A stretch of 40,434 nucleotides of DNA from Methanobacteriaceae archaeon (GCA_030016715.1 JASEJD010000013.1:1-40434), one strand, 5' to 3'. Counted from the stretch's first letter, positions 22,056 through 32,897 are shown. Program-made: numbers and translations. The notes: a model not told the origin generated them from the letters alone.

Positions 22056-22531
22056 CCTATTCTCCAGTCATGGATATAGATCAATGGATTGGTAGTAAGT
22101 CCCTTATCATCTATAAATTCCATAACTGCCTTGGTATTTGATTGTTTTTTAATAATAAGCGTATTTGTATCTAAACTTTCAGTTTCAGGTAAATCAAATA
22201 TTGGAATAATATCCCTCAATTCATCGATCTGGCAGTTTATGGAAAGTTTTTCATGATTAATGTTGGTCCTAATATTTTTTAATGCCACTGATACTTCTAG
22301 AATTATTAATTGTTCTCCTTCATGGTTATAGAAGGTTAAGGTGTTTGGGTTTCCATTCTTTTCAGATATTATGAGAAGATTTGAAAATCCTAATTCATTC
22401 ACTTTTAGGAGTATGTTACGCATGCTCATTTTTCCCCGATTGATATATCTGGAATTTAAGGCCCTACTTAAACTCTGGCAGAATGTTCGGGTTCGATTTG
22501 AGGGTTTTCTAGAGGTAGTTATTAACATTAA
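22052..22531 (-). CDS. Brix domain ribosome biogenesis protein (Imp4-like)
   Basis: A 159-residue single Brix-domain protein, the archaeal version of the eukaryotic Imp4/Rpf factors that bind pre-rRNA. It starts MLITTSRKPSNRTRTFCQSL, the typical N-terminal Brix sequence; a longer start at 22582 adds unrelated residues. The central segment LGFSNLLIISEKNGNPNTLT is also characteristic. It lies 54 bp downstream of rpoP and is coupled to pcc1. Confidence 0.92.
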   Translation of the reverse strand, partial: LMLITTSRKPSNRTRTFCQSLSRALNSRYINRGKMSMRNILLKVNELGFSNLLIISEKNGNPNTLTFYNHEGEQLIILEVSVALKNIRTNINHEKLSINCQIDELRDIIPIFDLPETESLDTNTLIIKKQSNTKAVMEFIDDKGLTTNPLIYIHDWRIG

Positions 22532-22585
22532 AAAATGCCTGATGATTTTTATGTATATAAAACTCCAAGAATCCTCTTTCAAGGA

Positions 22586-22717
22586 TTATCTGGATTTTAT
22601 GGTTCTTTTAACTTCTGGAATCTCTTTGAAAAGAATTCTGTATCTGCATCGGGGACATTTATTTTCCATATAATCTTTGGGATCTATTAATGTACCGCAT
22701 ACTGCACATTTATACAA
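22586..22717 (-). CDS. rpoP: DNA-directed RNA polymerase subunit P (Rpb12-like)
   Basis: A 43-residue zinc-ribbon subunit of the archaeal RNA polymerase. It reads (TTG start) [17 protein letters not shown], then [20 protein letters not shown] and RTIKSR. Two CxxC pairs (CAVC and CPRC) bind zinc, and CRYRILFK is the RpoP signature. GGAGG sits 8 nt before the TTG, inside the last codons of the L37Ae gene, whose stop is 1 bp away. Gene order L37Ae-rpoP-Brix-pcc1 is normal for euryarchaea. Confidence 0.94.
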   Translation of the reverse strand: MYKCAVCGTLIDPKDYMENKCPRCRYRILFKEIPEVKRTIKSR

Positions 22718-22718
22718 G

Positions 22719-22988
22719 TTATAAACCTCCAACTATCCTCTTAATATTTCTTGAGGCGGTTTTAGACATTGGTGTTACCGGAACGTATGCTCCACCAGTA
22801 AATACTGCATCGCATTTTCTACATTTCCAGATACCACTACTAACTCTCTTCACAGCAACCCGGTCGCATTGTGGACATAGGTGCTTTTTCTTCATATTTT
22901 CTTCAATTTTTTTAACTGTTCTTTTTGCCTTTCTACCATATCTGGCGCCGAATCTTCCAGTAACGCCTACTTTTTTAGTCCTACCCAT
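22719..22988 (-). CDS. rpl37A: 50S ribosomal protein L37Ae
   Basis: An 89-residue zinc-ribbon large-subunit protein. It begins [20 protein letters not shown] and has two CxxC pairs (CPQC and CRKC) about 18 residues apart, followed by [20 protein letters not shown] precedes the ATG at 22988; a GTG within that site was not used. It heads the group L37Ae, rpoP, Brix, pcc1, prefoldin beta, DUF3194, separated from the exosome genes by about 200 bp. Confidence 0.96.
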   Translation of the reverse strand: MGRTKKVGVTGRFGARYGRKAKRTVKKIEENMKKKHLCPQCDRVAVKRVSSGIWKCRKCDAVFTGGAYVPVTPMSKTASRNIKRIVGGL

Positions 22989-23138
22989 AAAAATCACTCC
23001 TAATACTATTAATTATATGTTAAATTTTAAATCGTATTTTTTGAAGTTTAAAAGAATATGTTCAATTTAAAATATTATCTAATAATGTATGTAAATAATA
23101 TATTAAATAATTTATTTTAAGTTAATAACGCAATCTCC

Positions 23139-23159
23139 CAGATGATCTACTATCATCTG
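23139..23159. other. Perfect 8-bp hairpin between exosome genes and rpl37A
   Basis: Arms CAGATGAT and ATCATCTG with a 5-nt loop. On the plus strand it is followed by an eight-T run, which looks terminator-like, but both flanking genes run on the minus strand. It may be a processing site within the leftward transcript or a boundary element. Confidence 0.35.
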
Positions 23160-23191
23160 TTGAAAATTTTTTTTAAATTAAACATTATCCA

Positions 23192-23983
23192 CTAGTTCAA
23201 ATGTTTTCTTAGAATATCTGTTTTTTCTTTGGTTATTTTAATTGCTTTCATTATTTCTTCTTTAGTTAAAGGTTCTTCTCCACCTTTTTGCATGGCACAT
23301 ACTGAACCATCTTCTATTACTCCAACTGTTATTCTAGCCCCCATTACCCGCTCTTCTTCCAGTGATGGATCTAGAACCAGTTCATTGCCAATTTTGGCAA
23401 AAGTACATAATAATGCTTTTTCTTTAATAGGTAATTCTATCAGTTTTTCCTTATCAATTACAATTTCTCCATCTCGAACTGTAGCTTCTGGGATCTTAGT
23501 GTCCATAATGGCTGCAAGACATCCTAAAGCCGCTGCATCCATTAAGTTTCCATCATAATCTAAGACATGAATATCTAAAAATATCATCCAAACTTTTTCA
23601 CCTGGAATAATGCAAAGTTTTTCCAAGTCTATGACCCCACCTTCACGAAGACAACGATCCACAACTCTTGATAATTCTACAGATCTTTCATCAGGGGGTC
23701 CTGGCTCAAAGGTAGGGGATGCCATAGGTAATAGTTCAGAATTCGTCATTAAAACCCCATTTTTAGGTGTGTCAGGGAATGGTTCTGCAATCTGTGATTT
23801 GGCACCGATCATTATTTGAGTATTTCCTATCTTAACTCTTGCAGATCCTTCTGCCTTAGTAATAACTCCTGTTTCCAGTGTAATATCTCGGTATTCATCT
23901 AGAGCACGATTATCTGCCCTTTCACCATTATTTATAAGATTGGTTATGCTTTTTTTAGTTATTTCCGGAATTATATCTACCAT
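23192..23983 (-). CDS. rrp42: Exosome complex core subunit Rrp42
   Basis: Rrp42 is the non-catalytic RNase PH-like partner that alternates with Rrp41 in the hexameric ring of the archaeal exosome, which degrades or tails RNA. The 263-residue protein starts [20 protein letters not shown], with GGTGA just upstream, and contains [34 protein letters not shown] and [16 protein letters not shown] start at 23995 is possible but would overlap the Rrp41 stop further. It is the third gene of rrp4-rrp41-rrp42. Confidence 0.96.
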   Translation of the reverse strand: MVDIIPEITKKSITNLINNGERADNRALDEYRDITLETGVITKAEGSARVKIGNTQIMIGAKSQIAEPFPDTPKNGVLMTNSELLPMASPTFEPGPPDERSVELSRVVDRCLREGGVIDLEKLCIIPGEKVWMIFLDIHVLDYDGNLMDAAALGCLAAIMDTKIPEATVRDGEIVIDKEKLIELPIKEKALLCTFAKIGNELVLDPSLEEERVMGARITVGVIEDGSVCAMQKGGEEPLTKEEIMKAIKITKEKTDILRKHLN

Positions 23984-23984
23984 T

Positions 23985-24704
23985 TTATTCACCATACCTT
24001 GTCTTTAAGGCATCTTTCTGAATTTCACTGATCTTTTTACATCCTTCTAGAGCCAGATCAAGCGCTTTTTCAAATTCTTCGGAGGATAAATTTCCATCCA
24101 TTTGTATTAGAGTTATTTCACCAGTCCTTGGCATTACAGCAACCGGAAGATCAGCTTGACCTTCTTTATCCTCTTTTTCAGATAAATCTAGTACAACATT
24201 ATCATCTGCTTTACCAGCGGCACAGGCCACAACCATATCTCTCATAGGTATTCCAGCATCAGCCATTGCAACAGATGCGGCAGTTATTCCTGCACAGCGA
24301 GTTCCGCCTTCTGCTTCCAATACTTCTATGAAGACGTCGATGGTTGAGCGGGGATATTTTTCCAGAAATACTGCGGGAGCTAATGCTTCTGATGTAATTT
24401 TTGATATCTCAACTGATCTTCGATCAGGACCAGGTCTTTTCCTATCATCAACTGAGAATGGTGCCATATTATATCTACACCGGACCACAGCCTGGTCTGG
24501 TTTTTGGAATCTTCTTATATGAAATTCCCTTGGGCCGTAAACAGCCACCAAAACTTTGTTACCACCAAATTCTAAATAAGCTGATCCATCAGCCCTTTCT
24601 AATACGCCCGCTTCTATCTTTATAGGTCTTAATTCATCAAAGGCTCTTCCATCAGCCCTTTTAACAGACCCTTCTTTTTTTCCTAATGTGATAATAATAA
24701 TCAC
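23985..24704 (-). CDS. rrp41: Exosome complex catalytic subunit Rrp41
   Basis: Rrp41 is the phosphorolytic 3'-5' exoribonuclease of the exosome ring. Visible are [20 protein letters not shown] at the N-terminus, the arginine-rich phosphate and RNA binding [15 protein letters not shown], and the active-site strand [18 protein letters not shown]. The 239-residue length assumes GTG 24704, but that GTG is part of the GAGGTGAT ribosome site; an ATT about 9 nt further in would have better spacing. The gene follows rrp4 by 5 bp and abuts rrp42. Confidence 0.96.
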   Translation of the reverse strand: MIIIITLGKKEGSVKRADGRAFDELRPIKIEAGVLERADGSAYLEFGGNKVLVAVYGPREFHIRRFQKPDQAVVRCRYNMAPFSVDDRKRPGPDRRSVEISKITSEALAPAVFLEKYPRSTIDVFIEVLEAEGGTRCAGITAASVAMADAGIPMRDMVVACAAGKADDNVVLDLSEKEDKEGQADLPVAVMPRTGEITLIQMDGNLSSEEFEKALDLALEGCKKISEIQKDALKTRYGE

Positions 24705-24709
24705 CTCTT

Positions 24710-25450
24710 TTAATCAATACTTGTTTTAATATCCTTATTTTCATTTAAATTATCTTCATCTTCTTTTTGGTTATCAGAATTACCATTAACCAGTTCCATG
24801 AGCATATCTCTTACTCTATCAGTTAATCCGGAAGTATGGGCTTGTTCTTCAATCATTTTTATGACTTTTTCAGTAACTCTTTCCATTTCTGGCTGCCCTT
24901 TAACCCAGACCACTCCATTTTGACCAACAACTATTTCACATTTGGTCTGGTCTTTGATCATATTAATCATTGACCCTTTTTTACCGATTAATCTGGGAAC
25001 TTTAGTAGGAGTTATGTTAATTAGGATTCCTCCACGGAATTTTCCAAGTCCCCTGCCTTTAAGTCCTAATTTAACCTTTTTTACTTCGTCCACATCAATA
25101 ACCCTTAAGAATAAAACATCTCCAATAACAAAAGCTCTTTCTAATTCTCTTTTTTCCTTTCCAAATACTTCTGATGCAGGTAAAAGTCCAGAATATGGAG
25201 AGTTAATATCTAATCCCCACATTGAAAATCTTATATCTGTTATTTCACCAATTACTACGTCGCCTCTTTTTGGAATATATTTACTCTGTAGGGGTATTAC
25301 ACTTATCTTTTTATTTCTAAGAGCTACCAGTCCCACGACAGATGAACATATCTTATTTTCTTCTCGAAATGTTCCCCTACCAGAATTATATTCTTCATCT
25401 GCAAGAACTTCACCTGGAACTACTAGATCTTTATCTTTTACAGTTATCAC
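24710..25450 (-). CDS. rrp4: Exosome complex RNA-binding cap protein Rrp4
   Basis: Rrp4 forms the S1/KH cap that feeds RNA into the exosome ring. The 246-residue chain has an N-terminal domain ([19 protein letters not shown]), an S1 domain (about 60-140, with [20 protein letters not shown]) and a KH domain with [14 protein letters not shown] (about 153-166), then an acidic, disordered tail. The GTG start has AAGGAGG 6 nt upstream. Gene order psmA-SBDS-rrp4-rrp41-rrp42 is the known archaeal exosome superoperon. Confidence 0.96.
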   Translation of the reverse strand: MITVKDKDLVVPGEVLADEEYNSGRGTFREENKICSSVVGLVALRNKKISVIPLQSKYIPKRGDVVIGEITDIRFSMWGLDINSPYSGLLPASEVFGKEKRELERAFVIGDVLFLRVIDVDEVKKVKLGLKGRGLGKFRGGILINITPTKVPRLIGKKGSMINMIKDQTKCEIVVGQNGVVWVKGQPEMERVTEKVIKMIEEQAHTSGLTDRVRDMLMELVNGNSDNQKEDEDNLNENKDIKTSID

Positions 25451-25497
25451 ACTTTGCCTCCTTTGCTTGGAAGGCCATTTTCATTAAAAAGAAGAAG

Positions 25498-26193
25498 TCA
25501 CTTTAAAAGCTTGGTTTCAACCATCCCACCGGTTAGTTCACTTAATTTTCGGTGAAATCCTTCTTGCAAACCACCAGGTAGTTCAACCACTGCTATCCAT
25601 GAGCCGTCATTTTGCCATTCTTCCTTGATTATCTTCCCAAAATCAGAGATAGTGCTATATGCTCTTCCAGAGTATTCTCCCGGAATTTTTATGGCCATCC
25701 TAACTCTCTCAAATCGGATGGGTATTTTCATGCGAATGGCTTTAAGAACAATTGGAATTTGTTCATCAACAGTTTTAAACGGATCAATATGAATTTTAGA
25801 CTCTTCCATGGCCTTTTCAATTCTTCGAGAAGGGTGAGGAAGTTTTGTCTGAGGATTTATCGCTTCTCTGGTAATCTTAGCGATTATTTTATTTCTCTTC
25901 TCCTCTTGCATTTCTCTTCGCTGCTGAGCAGTAAGCTGTATTTGGCCTTTTTTTATAATAAACTCTGAAACTTCCAGAGGATCTTTAGTACCAAATGCTT
26001 TGCTCATCACTTCCTCAGATGCCTTATCACCCTTTTTAGCATCTTTAAATACTTCTTCGACTGCTAATATCTCTTCTATTTTTATATCAGTACCTCTCTT
26101 GAACTCAGCTGCTAGATCTGGATCTACCAATATCTCAAAGCGTTCTCCGTAATATTCTAAACGTGCTATTACGGCCTCTTCAAGAGTAACCAT
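25498..26193 (-). CDS. Ribosome assembly factor SBDS (Sdo1)
   Basis: SBDS helps release the anti-association factor aIF6 from maturing large subunits. The 231-residue protein has the N-terminal SBDS domain ([20 protein letters not shown]), the helical middle domain ([20 protein letters not shown], about 110-130) and the C-terminal ferredoxin-like domain ([20 protein letters not shown]). It starts 3 bp after the proteasome alpha stop, indicating a shared transcript. Confidence 0.96.
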   Translation of the reverse strand: MVTLEEAVIARLEYYGERFEILVDPDLAAEFKRGTDIKIEEILAVEEVFKDAKKGDKASEEVMSKAFGTKDPLEVSEFIIKKGQIQLTAQQRREMQEEKRNKIIAKITREAINPQTKLPHPSRRIEKAMEESKIHIDPFKTVDEQIPIVLKAIRMKIPIRFERVRMAIKIPGEYSGRAYSTISDFGKIIKEEWQNDGSWIAVVELPGGLQEGFHRKLSELTGGMVETKLLK

Positions 26194-26196
26194 TTT

Positions 26197-26943
<747 letters not shown>

Positions 26944-27248
26944 ATTATTACCTCTTTTACTATTTTTGAATAATCAATAAATTGTATCTAATTTTTATTA
27001 TTGTTTAGCTTAGTAATCTAATATGTTTTTTGTGCTAAATCCTATTATCCTATTATCTGGAATTGAACTAAAAATTTTTCAACAATTTAATTAGGATAAT
27101 AATTAGCATTTCCTATTATTAATATAATAATATTATATAAAAATATATTTGAAAACATTCGATTAAATCAATTATGATTTTCAACTTCCTTACTATTCTA
27201 ATCTTTAAGCTATATCTATTCTTTGAATTAATCACATAAACAGATTAT
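26944..27248. other. Intergenic region upstream of psmA
   Basis: 305 bp of AT-rich DNA between the Pop5 stop and psmA. It should hold the psmA promoter, though no single TATA box stands out. A tandem duplication of the 8-mer ATCCTATT (about 27041-27057) is present. No gene or RNA is recognised. Confidence 0.5.
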
Positions 27249-27617
27249 TTATTTAATAAATTTTTCTGAGGCAGATTTTATTGTTCCTGAAATTCCCAGT
27301 GTATGGAAGACTACTCTTTTACCCTTATACCATGCTACAGATGCTATTACAGCCCTAACATTATCAACTTCTTCCCTTTTGCATTGGATTATTCCAGTTA
27401 TAAAAAAATTATTTGAATTTTTTACAGTTTTTTTGTTCCAGATCTTCATAACCCACAGATTAAAATTACTGGTTTTGCACTCACCAAATAGATTTAATGA
27501 ATTTTCCCATAATATGGATATAACGTCCTCACGATTCAAATATGATTCAGATATTCCTTCGAAAGCTATATATCTTTTTTTATGTCTTAATGAAGAGGGC
27601 AATATTTTTAGTTTCAT
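27249..27617 (-). CDS. rnp2: RNase P protein component 2 (Pop5)
   Basis: Pop5 pairs with Rpp30 to support catalysis by the RNase P RNA in tRNA 5' processing. The 122-residue protein begins MKLKILPSSLRHKKRYIAFE and has the RRM-like core IIQCKREEVDNVRAVIASVA and FHTLGISGTIKSA at the end, all typical of archaeal Pop5. It lies 57 bp downstream of the Rpp30 gene on the same strand, the normal pairing. Confidence 0.93.
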   Translation of the reverse strand: MKLKILPSSLRHKKRYIAFEGISESYLNREDVISILWENSLNLFGECKTSNFNLWVMKIWNKKTVKNSNNFFITGIIQCKREEVDNVRAVIASVAWYKGKRVVFHTLGISGTIKSASEKFIK

Positions 27618-27674
27618 TAAATCCAGCCTTAAAAAAATATTATTCTATTATAAATTCAATATTATTAAATAATC

Positions 27675-28382
27675 TTAATTATCAGTAGTGCAAATATCTC
27701 GAACACCATTTACAATCATTTCTGGCCTAATTTTACTTCTTTTCAAAATATTTGTAGGAGAATTAGTCATTGAATTAACTGAATCATGTTTTTTCATACC
27801 AAAACATTGTGTTAAACGGATTATATCTCTAGGTTTTCTTAAATCATATATAGATGTTCCAGCACTAGTAATTATTATAGGGAATTTGAATTTTTCATGT
27901 AATTTAAGAATATCTCTATACTGACTGAAAAGCTTTGATCGATAAGAATATCGGGATTGAAGGATAGAGTTTATATTAATTTCAACCGCCACTTGATTTT
28001 TCGCAGCTTCCTTTGATAAGATATGATTCAGGCCACAGTCGCGTCGTTTTTTATTTGGTTGGGAAATTATGTCAACTCGAGGATCCTCACAGGCTGCTCG
28101 GTTAATTTTAACTCTTCCACCTTGAACAATTAGAACGTCTACTTTTTTTCTTAAACTTGAAATCTTTTTTTTAAGATCATTTACACTTCTAGCAGCAATT
28201 TCCACTCCACTATAAATATCCATTTGTTTAGCTACTTTAAACTCTTTTAAATCATGAATATAATCCTTTTTAAATTTTTTTGAGGATTGTATTATCGCCA
28301 CACCACTAAATCCCAATCTTCTAGATTCATTAAGTAATTCTTCAAGGTTATTATTAAATTTTAAATTCAAGTCATAGTACAT
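27675..28382 (-). CDS. rnp3: RNase P protein component 3 (Rpp30)
   Basis: A 235-residue TIM-barrel-like Rpp30 protein, partner of Pop5 in RNase P. It begins MYYDLNLKFNNNLEELLNES and shows RLGFSGVAIIQ, DVLIVQGGRVKINRAACEDP and HILSKEAAKNQVAVEINI, the family core. ATG 28382 is chosen over TTG 28394 because GGGGA lies just before it. The start overlaps the stop of the upstream RNA-binding gene by 11 bp. Confidence 0.94.
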   Translation of the reverse strand: MYYDLNLKFNNNLEELLNESRRLGFSGVAIIQSSKKFKKDYIHDLKEFKVAKQMDIYSGVEIAARSVNDLKKKISSLRKKVDVLIVQGGRVKINRAACEDPRVDIISQPNKKRRDCGLNHILSKEAAKNQVAVEININSILQSRYSYRSKLFSQYRDILKLHEKFKFPIIITSAGTSIYDLRKPRDIIRLTQCFGMKKHDSVNSMTNSPTNILKRSKIRPEMIVNGVRDICTTDN

Positions 28383-28806
28383 TTTTTTCCCCAAGCATTT
28401 CTTTGGCTATCTTAATTGCTTTATCCTTTCTGGAAGGATATGCTGCAATCTTAATTTTTAGGTGTATGGAATCACCGTGTTCCACTACAACAAGATTGCC
28501 CAAATAAGCTTCTTGCTTGTCAAATCTTAAAAAAAGGTTACCTTTATTATCTATTTTTTTATTAAGCCCTTTTATAATTTGATTTTTAACATCATAGTCT
28601 AAATTTTGAAATTTTTTGATAAGATCTCTGATATCTCTCTTTTTATCAATTTTTTCGTGTAGAACAACCACATTATTTCCATAATAACCTTGATTAGTGT
28701 CTTTTTCAGGTAGGGAATTGGGAAAAAGAGTTTTAATAGCTTCCCTTACCTTTTCCTCATTCTCTGTTCCATAAACAAAAACTCGGTATGAGATGTTATG
28801 GATCAT
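28372..28806 (-). CDS. RNA-binding protein, DUF54/COG1325 family
   Basis: A 144-residue archaeal protein of the exosome-associated RNA-binding family (PF01877). It starts MIHNISYRVFVYGTENEEKV and contains LFLRFDKQEAYLGNLVVVEH and LKIKIAAYPSRKDKAIKIAK, typical of this group. Members are encoded with L15e and RNase P genes, as here. A role in RNA processing is likely but not established in detail. It overlaps the Rpp30 gene. Confidence 0.88.
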   Translation of the reverse strand: MIHNISYRVFVYGTENEEKVREAIKTLFPNSLPEKDTNQGYYGNNVVVLHEKIDKKRDIRDLIKKFQNLDYDVKNQIIKGLNKKIDNKGNLFLRFDKQEAYLGNLVVVEHGDSIHLKIKIAAYPSRKDKAIKIAKEMLGEKNVL

Positions 28807-28857
28807 GATTCTATTCCTTTAATTAATCAAAAAAGAGTTTTTTTTAAGATAATTAGA

Positions 28858-29403
28858 TTATCTTAGTTTTTCTGCGCCTTTTCCTTTGTTTCGAAGTCCA
28901 CGTGTCTTTTTACCTTCACTGGTTAGTCCACGGAATACTCTTCGGGTGTGTTGTTTCTCACAGATCCAGTTTATATTTGGATCGTTTTTGATTGAAGGGT
29001 GGTTAGGATCAACAAGTATAACTTCGTAGAATTTGAATTTACCATCTTCCCATACCCAATATGAATTTAAAACTTCCATGTTCGGATATTTCCGGGCAAC
29101 ACGCTCTTCGGCAATTCTTTTAAGTGACTTCTTAGGTGTTATCTTAGTAACACCCATTCTTTTAGGCTTTCTTCCAGATTTAAATCTTGATTTTCTTCGA
29201 CCACCGCGCCTAATTCGGGTTCTAACTATAACATACCCTTTTTTTGCTTTATATCCTAAGGATCTTGCCCTATCTATACGGGTGGGTCTATCAATTCTGG
29301 TTATTACACTTTCTTTTCTCCATTCAGGGGCTCTCTGTTGCATTAGCTCCTTAACGAAGGACTCATCTGGATTTTTCCATGCTTCTCTAACATATTTATA
29401 CAT
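28858..29403 (-). CDS. rpl15e: 50S ribosomal protein L15e
   Basis: A 181-residue, strongly basic archaeal and eukaryotic large-subunit protein. Conserved stretches include [60 protein letters not shown] and [31 protein letters not shown] precedes the ATG. It opens the leftward gene run L15e, DUF54, Rpp30, Pop5. Confidence 0.97.
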   Translation of the reverse strand: MYKYVREAWKNPDESFVKELMQQRAPEWRKESVITRIDRPTRIDRARSLGYKAKKGYVIVRTRIRRGGRRKSRFKSGRKPKRMGVTKITPKKSLKRIAEERVARKYPNMEVLNSYWVWEDGKFKFYEVILVDPNHPSIKNDPNINWICEKQHTRRVFRGLTSEGKKTRGLRNKGKGAEKLR

Positions 29404-29471
29404 TTAAACACCTCTTTGTTCAGCTTACGCCACATCCATGGGAATTTATCCCAAAAAAAGTTGTTTTATTC

Positions 29472-29536
29472 CACCGAAATTGGCGGTGATCAATATTGAT
29501 CACTACTACTTAAAAAGGTTATGCATATTATATATT
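29472..29536 (-). promoter_or_regulatory. rpl15e: rpl15e promoter and palindromic leader
   Basis: A TATA box (ATATATAATATG on the minus strand, 29526-29536) predicts transcription from about 29503. There a perfect 18-bp palindrome with arms GTGATCAAT and ATTGATCAC begins (29486-29503), followed by a second small hairpin CACCG/CGGTG (about 29472-29488). The leader is roughly 100 nt. An operator or autoregulatory leader is plausible. Confidence 0.5.
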
Positions 29537-29551
29537 CAGATATATTCTTAA

Positions 29552-31596
29552 TTATTTATTGGGAATAATTGGTTGTTCTTTAAATATAAGCTTAATCTCA
29601 GTACCATTATCAGTTTTCACTTCAATTTTTGCATTAATCTGATCAGATAATCCATTAATTAATCTAAACCCAAGAGAATCAGATCTTTCATAATCAAAAT
29701 CAGAGGGTAATCCAACTCCATTGTCACTGACAATTAATTCATATGTAGAATTGCTGGATAAGAATTCAACTTTTATCAAACCCTTTTTATCATTAGGAAA
29801 AGCATATTTTAAACTATTAGAAAGTATTTCATAAGTATCAATCCCAAAGGAATAGCAGTGTTAATGTCCAACTTTAATGATTCTACATTAACATCTAGAT
29901 TAATTTTATCTTTATTCGTAACATAAGTATTAAAAAGATCAATCGACAATGCTTGAGCATATTCCCCAAAATCAATACGTTTTAAATCTTCTGATTGATA
30001 CAATCTTTGATGGATCAGAGCCATAGACTTTGCACGATTTTGACTTTCTTTAAAAATATTTGTTACTTCTGGATCTTTAATATATTTGGATTGTAGATTT
30101 AGAAGACTTTGAATAACCATTAGATTATTTTTTACCCGGTGATGAATCTCTTTCATCATTAAATCTTTTTCTTCTAAAGATTTTTTAAGACTCTTTTCCA
30201 ATTTTTTTCTTTCAGTTATATCCCTGATAACCATTTGAACTGCAGGTAAATTATTATATGTGATAGGAACATCACCAATTTCAATATCCTTTTTCTGATT
30301 ATCTATACTTATTATTTTTTCTTCAAGAAAATCTAATGATTTTCTTTCAACATTTACTTGATACAAACGATTTTTACAAATTTGTTTATATTGGGGGTGA
30401 ATAAAATCTATAATATTTCGACCAATTATTTCCTTAGAATTTTTAGCACCAAATAGTTTATAAGAAGACTTGTTGGCAAAAACAATTTCTTCATTTATAA
30501 CCACCAAAATAGCATCAGGAGAAAGATCTGTTAACATTTTGAAACGTTCCTCACTGTGGCTGAGCTGATTTTCCACCATTTTACGTTTAGTAACATTTTG
30601 GATTATAAGCATAGTGCCTAGTTTAGATCTGTTTTCCTTTATAGCCGTAATCTGTAGTTGTATCCACAAATTCCATGGATCAGGAATATAGAACTCTGAT
30701 TGGGGCTTTTGATCTTTATAAGCAGATATGATATTAGAAAAATCTCTAAAAATATGATAAAAATTTTGTCCAAGTTGTTCTTCGTTGATTCCAATTAAAC
30801 CAGCAGCAGGATTAACTTCAATTAAAGTATCCTTGTCATCAAAAACTAGAAGACCGTTTTCCATACTTTTAATTAGAACTTCATTAATTATGGGACGAAT
30901 AGCTAAGAAATCATACTTAAATATGGCAATTGCAATAAAAATTCCAGAGAAAGTAATTCCTAAGGGGGTAATATCTAGTCCAGGAATGTGAACTGACCCA
31001 CTAGTGTATAAAATACTAAAGATTATGGGAGTTAAACCACTAAAAATCAAAAAATATATCTGGGAACGGTAAATCTTAGATGTGCTGCTTAATATCTTTA
31101 ATAATATAATAATACCCATTATAATCAGTGCAAAGCTATAGACAATATATGTCCAAAAAAACGGGTCATGAACATAAATTAAAAGTGATCCAGGATCATT
31201 AGTAGCGGGAATTATATTAGTCCATAATAGTTGATGTTGAGAATAAGTGAAAGCCAATAATATGATTAAGAAGGGCAGTATCATTAATAAAATGAATATA
31301 TACGGTTTTAAATATTTTTCATAACCTCCATAACATAATATTAGAATAAACCATAAAGGAGGTACAGTGGCCACTCCAATGTATGCAATTTGCACCCAGA
31401 ATATTTTTAGCCAAGGCTCTATACTGAAGGCATCCATGGCTGATCCTAAACACCATAAAAAACCAAAAAACATCATTAAACTAAAATATTTATTTAAATT
31501 AGTTGAACGATATTTATAGCCATAAATTGACAAGAAAAGAATAATAAATGCACTTATTAATAGTACAACGCCAAATATAGAAAATTGAAGAGCCAT
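29552..31596 (-). pseudogene. Membrane histidine kinase, frameshifted before the ATPase N-box
   Basis: The N-terminal part (595 residues from ATG 31596) has a seven-helix membrane sensor (about 1-230), two PAS domains (about 240-340 and 350-465) and a HisKA_2-type phosphoacceptor helix with [20 protein letters not shown] (about 490-510). It then runs off-frame after [10 protein letters not shown]. One base is missing near 29831-29833; restoring it gives [19 protein letters not shown], the conserved N-box, continuous with the ATPase piece ending at 29552 that holds VSDNGVGLPSDF. All domains are otherwise intact, so this is either a very recent mutation or a sequence error. Such kinases are common orphan sensors in methanogens; no response regulator is nearby. 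Confidence 0.85.
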
Positions 31597-31671
31597 AATA
31601 ATGTTCCTTATAAATTTAATAATAATTAAGAAGCTATCTATTTAAATATTTTTCATAGATCAGAAGAATAT

Positions 31672-31968
31672 TTAGTTGTTATTATTATCAATCATTTGAA
31701 GCTTTTTTAGTTTATTATTTATATAAAATATAAAAAAAGGGAGAATTATAAAAAAACAGGTCATTAACAAGAAATTGTAGGGTATAGGAATAATAATAAG
31801 TAATAGTAGATAAATTAGTCCGAAAATCCAAAGGATTAGAATTACCTTTTTTATAAAAGCTTTTTCCAAGGGTCCCTTAGTATTTTTAATACTATAATAA
31901 CTACCAATCAAACCCCCTATTACACATACCGTTACACCAACGATTGCTCCAATATAACCAGGATGCAT
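31672..31968 (-). CDS. Small three-helix membrane protein, unknown function
   Basis: A 98-residue protein starting MHPGYIGAIVGVTVCVIGGL, with membrane helices at about 5-25, 41-64 and 68-86 and a polar loop YSIKNTKGPLEKAFIKK between the first two. AGTGAT lies just before ATG 31968; a GTG at 31989 is an alternative start. It is next to the histidine kinase on the same strand but 75 bp upstream of it. The sequence resembles small conserved methanogen membrane proteins; function unknown. Confidence 0.65.
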   Translation of the reverse strand: MHPGYIGAIVGVTVCVIGGLIGSYYSIKNTKGPLEKAFIKKVILILWIFGLIYLLLLIIIPIPYNFLLMTCFFIILPFFIFYINNKLKKLQMIDNNNN

Positions 31969-32356
31969 ACTATCACTTTTATTTATCACCAGTATAATCT
32001 TAAGAATAAAAGTATACTAAATTAATGAAAATAAATTTATGACTTTTTCAGTATTGTGTGGAAAGTTATAGATTAACCATTAACATGGCAAAATGCCGTT
32101 TAATCATTGTTAAAATTTTTTTCATTGGAAGAAATTTTGATCTAAAAATCAATCATGTAATATGTGATATTTCGAGGGAACCTTTTTTTAAAGCCTTAAC
32201 TGTTCTTAATCTTATAATATAATCCAGCCCATGCATTCCTCCCCAAAGAAGATCAAATAATTGGGGATTTTAAATTATCCGCTCCAACCCATTTACATAA
32301 TCATCTGAACGATGATATCTGTCTTAAGACAATCTAAGCAGCAAATTCATAAATCT
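31969..32356. other. Intergenic region with a possible gene remnant
   Basis: About 390 bp without a convincing gene. A plus-strand stretch without stops (32218-32337) reads NPAHAFLPKEDQIIGDFKLS and APTHLHNHLNDDICLKTI. It has coding-like character but no start, so it may be the tail of a lost gene. No RNA gene or repeat is recognised. Confidence 0.35.
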
Positions 32357-32677
32357 TTATTTTTTTATTTCATTCAGTATCTTCATGGCCTTTACAAAAG
32401 GAGGATTACCAGATGTTAAAAGAACAACTCTTAGTACATCAACAATTTCATCTTTAGTAATATCAAATTCTTCCATGGCACTCATCATCTGCTTTTTCAT
32501 GGCCCGGTCATCAGATGCAGCTGCTGTAATAGCTAATGCAATAAGTTTCTGTGTTTTGTAATCTAATACTTTTCCTGTATATGCAACTTCATTTAATTTT
32601 ACAACAGCATCATAAATATCAGGATAGTCTTTTTTCACATGTGCCATTCCTTTTCCATAAAAAACTTCTTCTTTCAT
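32357..32677 (-). CDS. Carboxymuconolactone decarboxylase family protein
   Basis: A 106-residue helical protein of the CMD/AhpD superfamily, with the typical core DYKTQKLIALAITAAASDD followed by KKQMMSAMEEFDITKDEIVD and LLTSGNPPFVKAMKIL. Unlike AhpD peroxidase partners it has no cysteine at all, so the CxxC redox mechanism is ruled out. Such methanogen proteins are abundant but unassigned. AAGGAGGTTTCACT lies before the ATG. It stands alone. Confidence 0.88.
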   Translation of the reverse strand: MKEEVFYGKGMAHVKKDYPDIYDAVVKLNEVAYTGKVLDYKTQKLIALAITAAASDDRAMKKQMMSAMEEFDITKDEIVDVLRVVLLTSGNPPFVKAMKILNEIKK

Positions 32678-32897
32678 AGTGAAACCTCCTTATCTTTCAC
32701 TCTTAATATATGTTATTTTTAGTATATATATCTAGATAAACCTAATAAAATGGACTTATTACTAATTTAAATCTTGTTTAATTTAGAAAAGGCTAAAATA
32801 TTATTTTCTAAGTTTACCAAATATTTTATACTTTAAAAAGTGGTTACAGAAAACAGAAGGGAAAAAATAATTAATAATTAATTACAGATAACATTTT

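Noticed and set aside
23139-23168. Rho-independent-type terminator
   Set aside because: The T-run follows only on the plus strand, while both neighbouring genes are transcribed from the minus strand.
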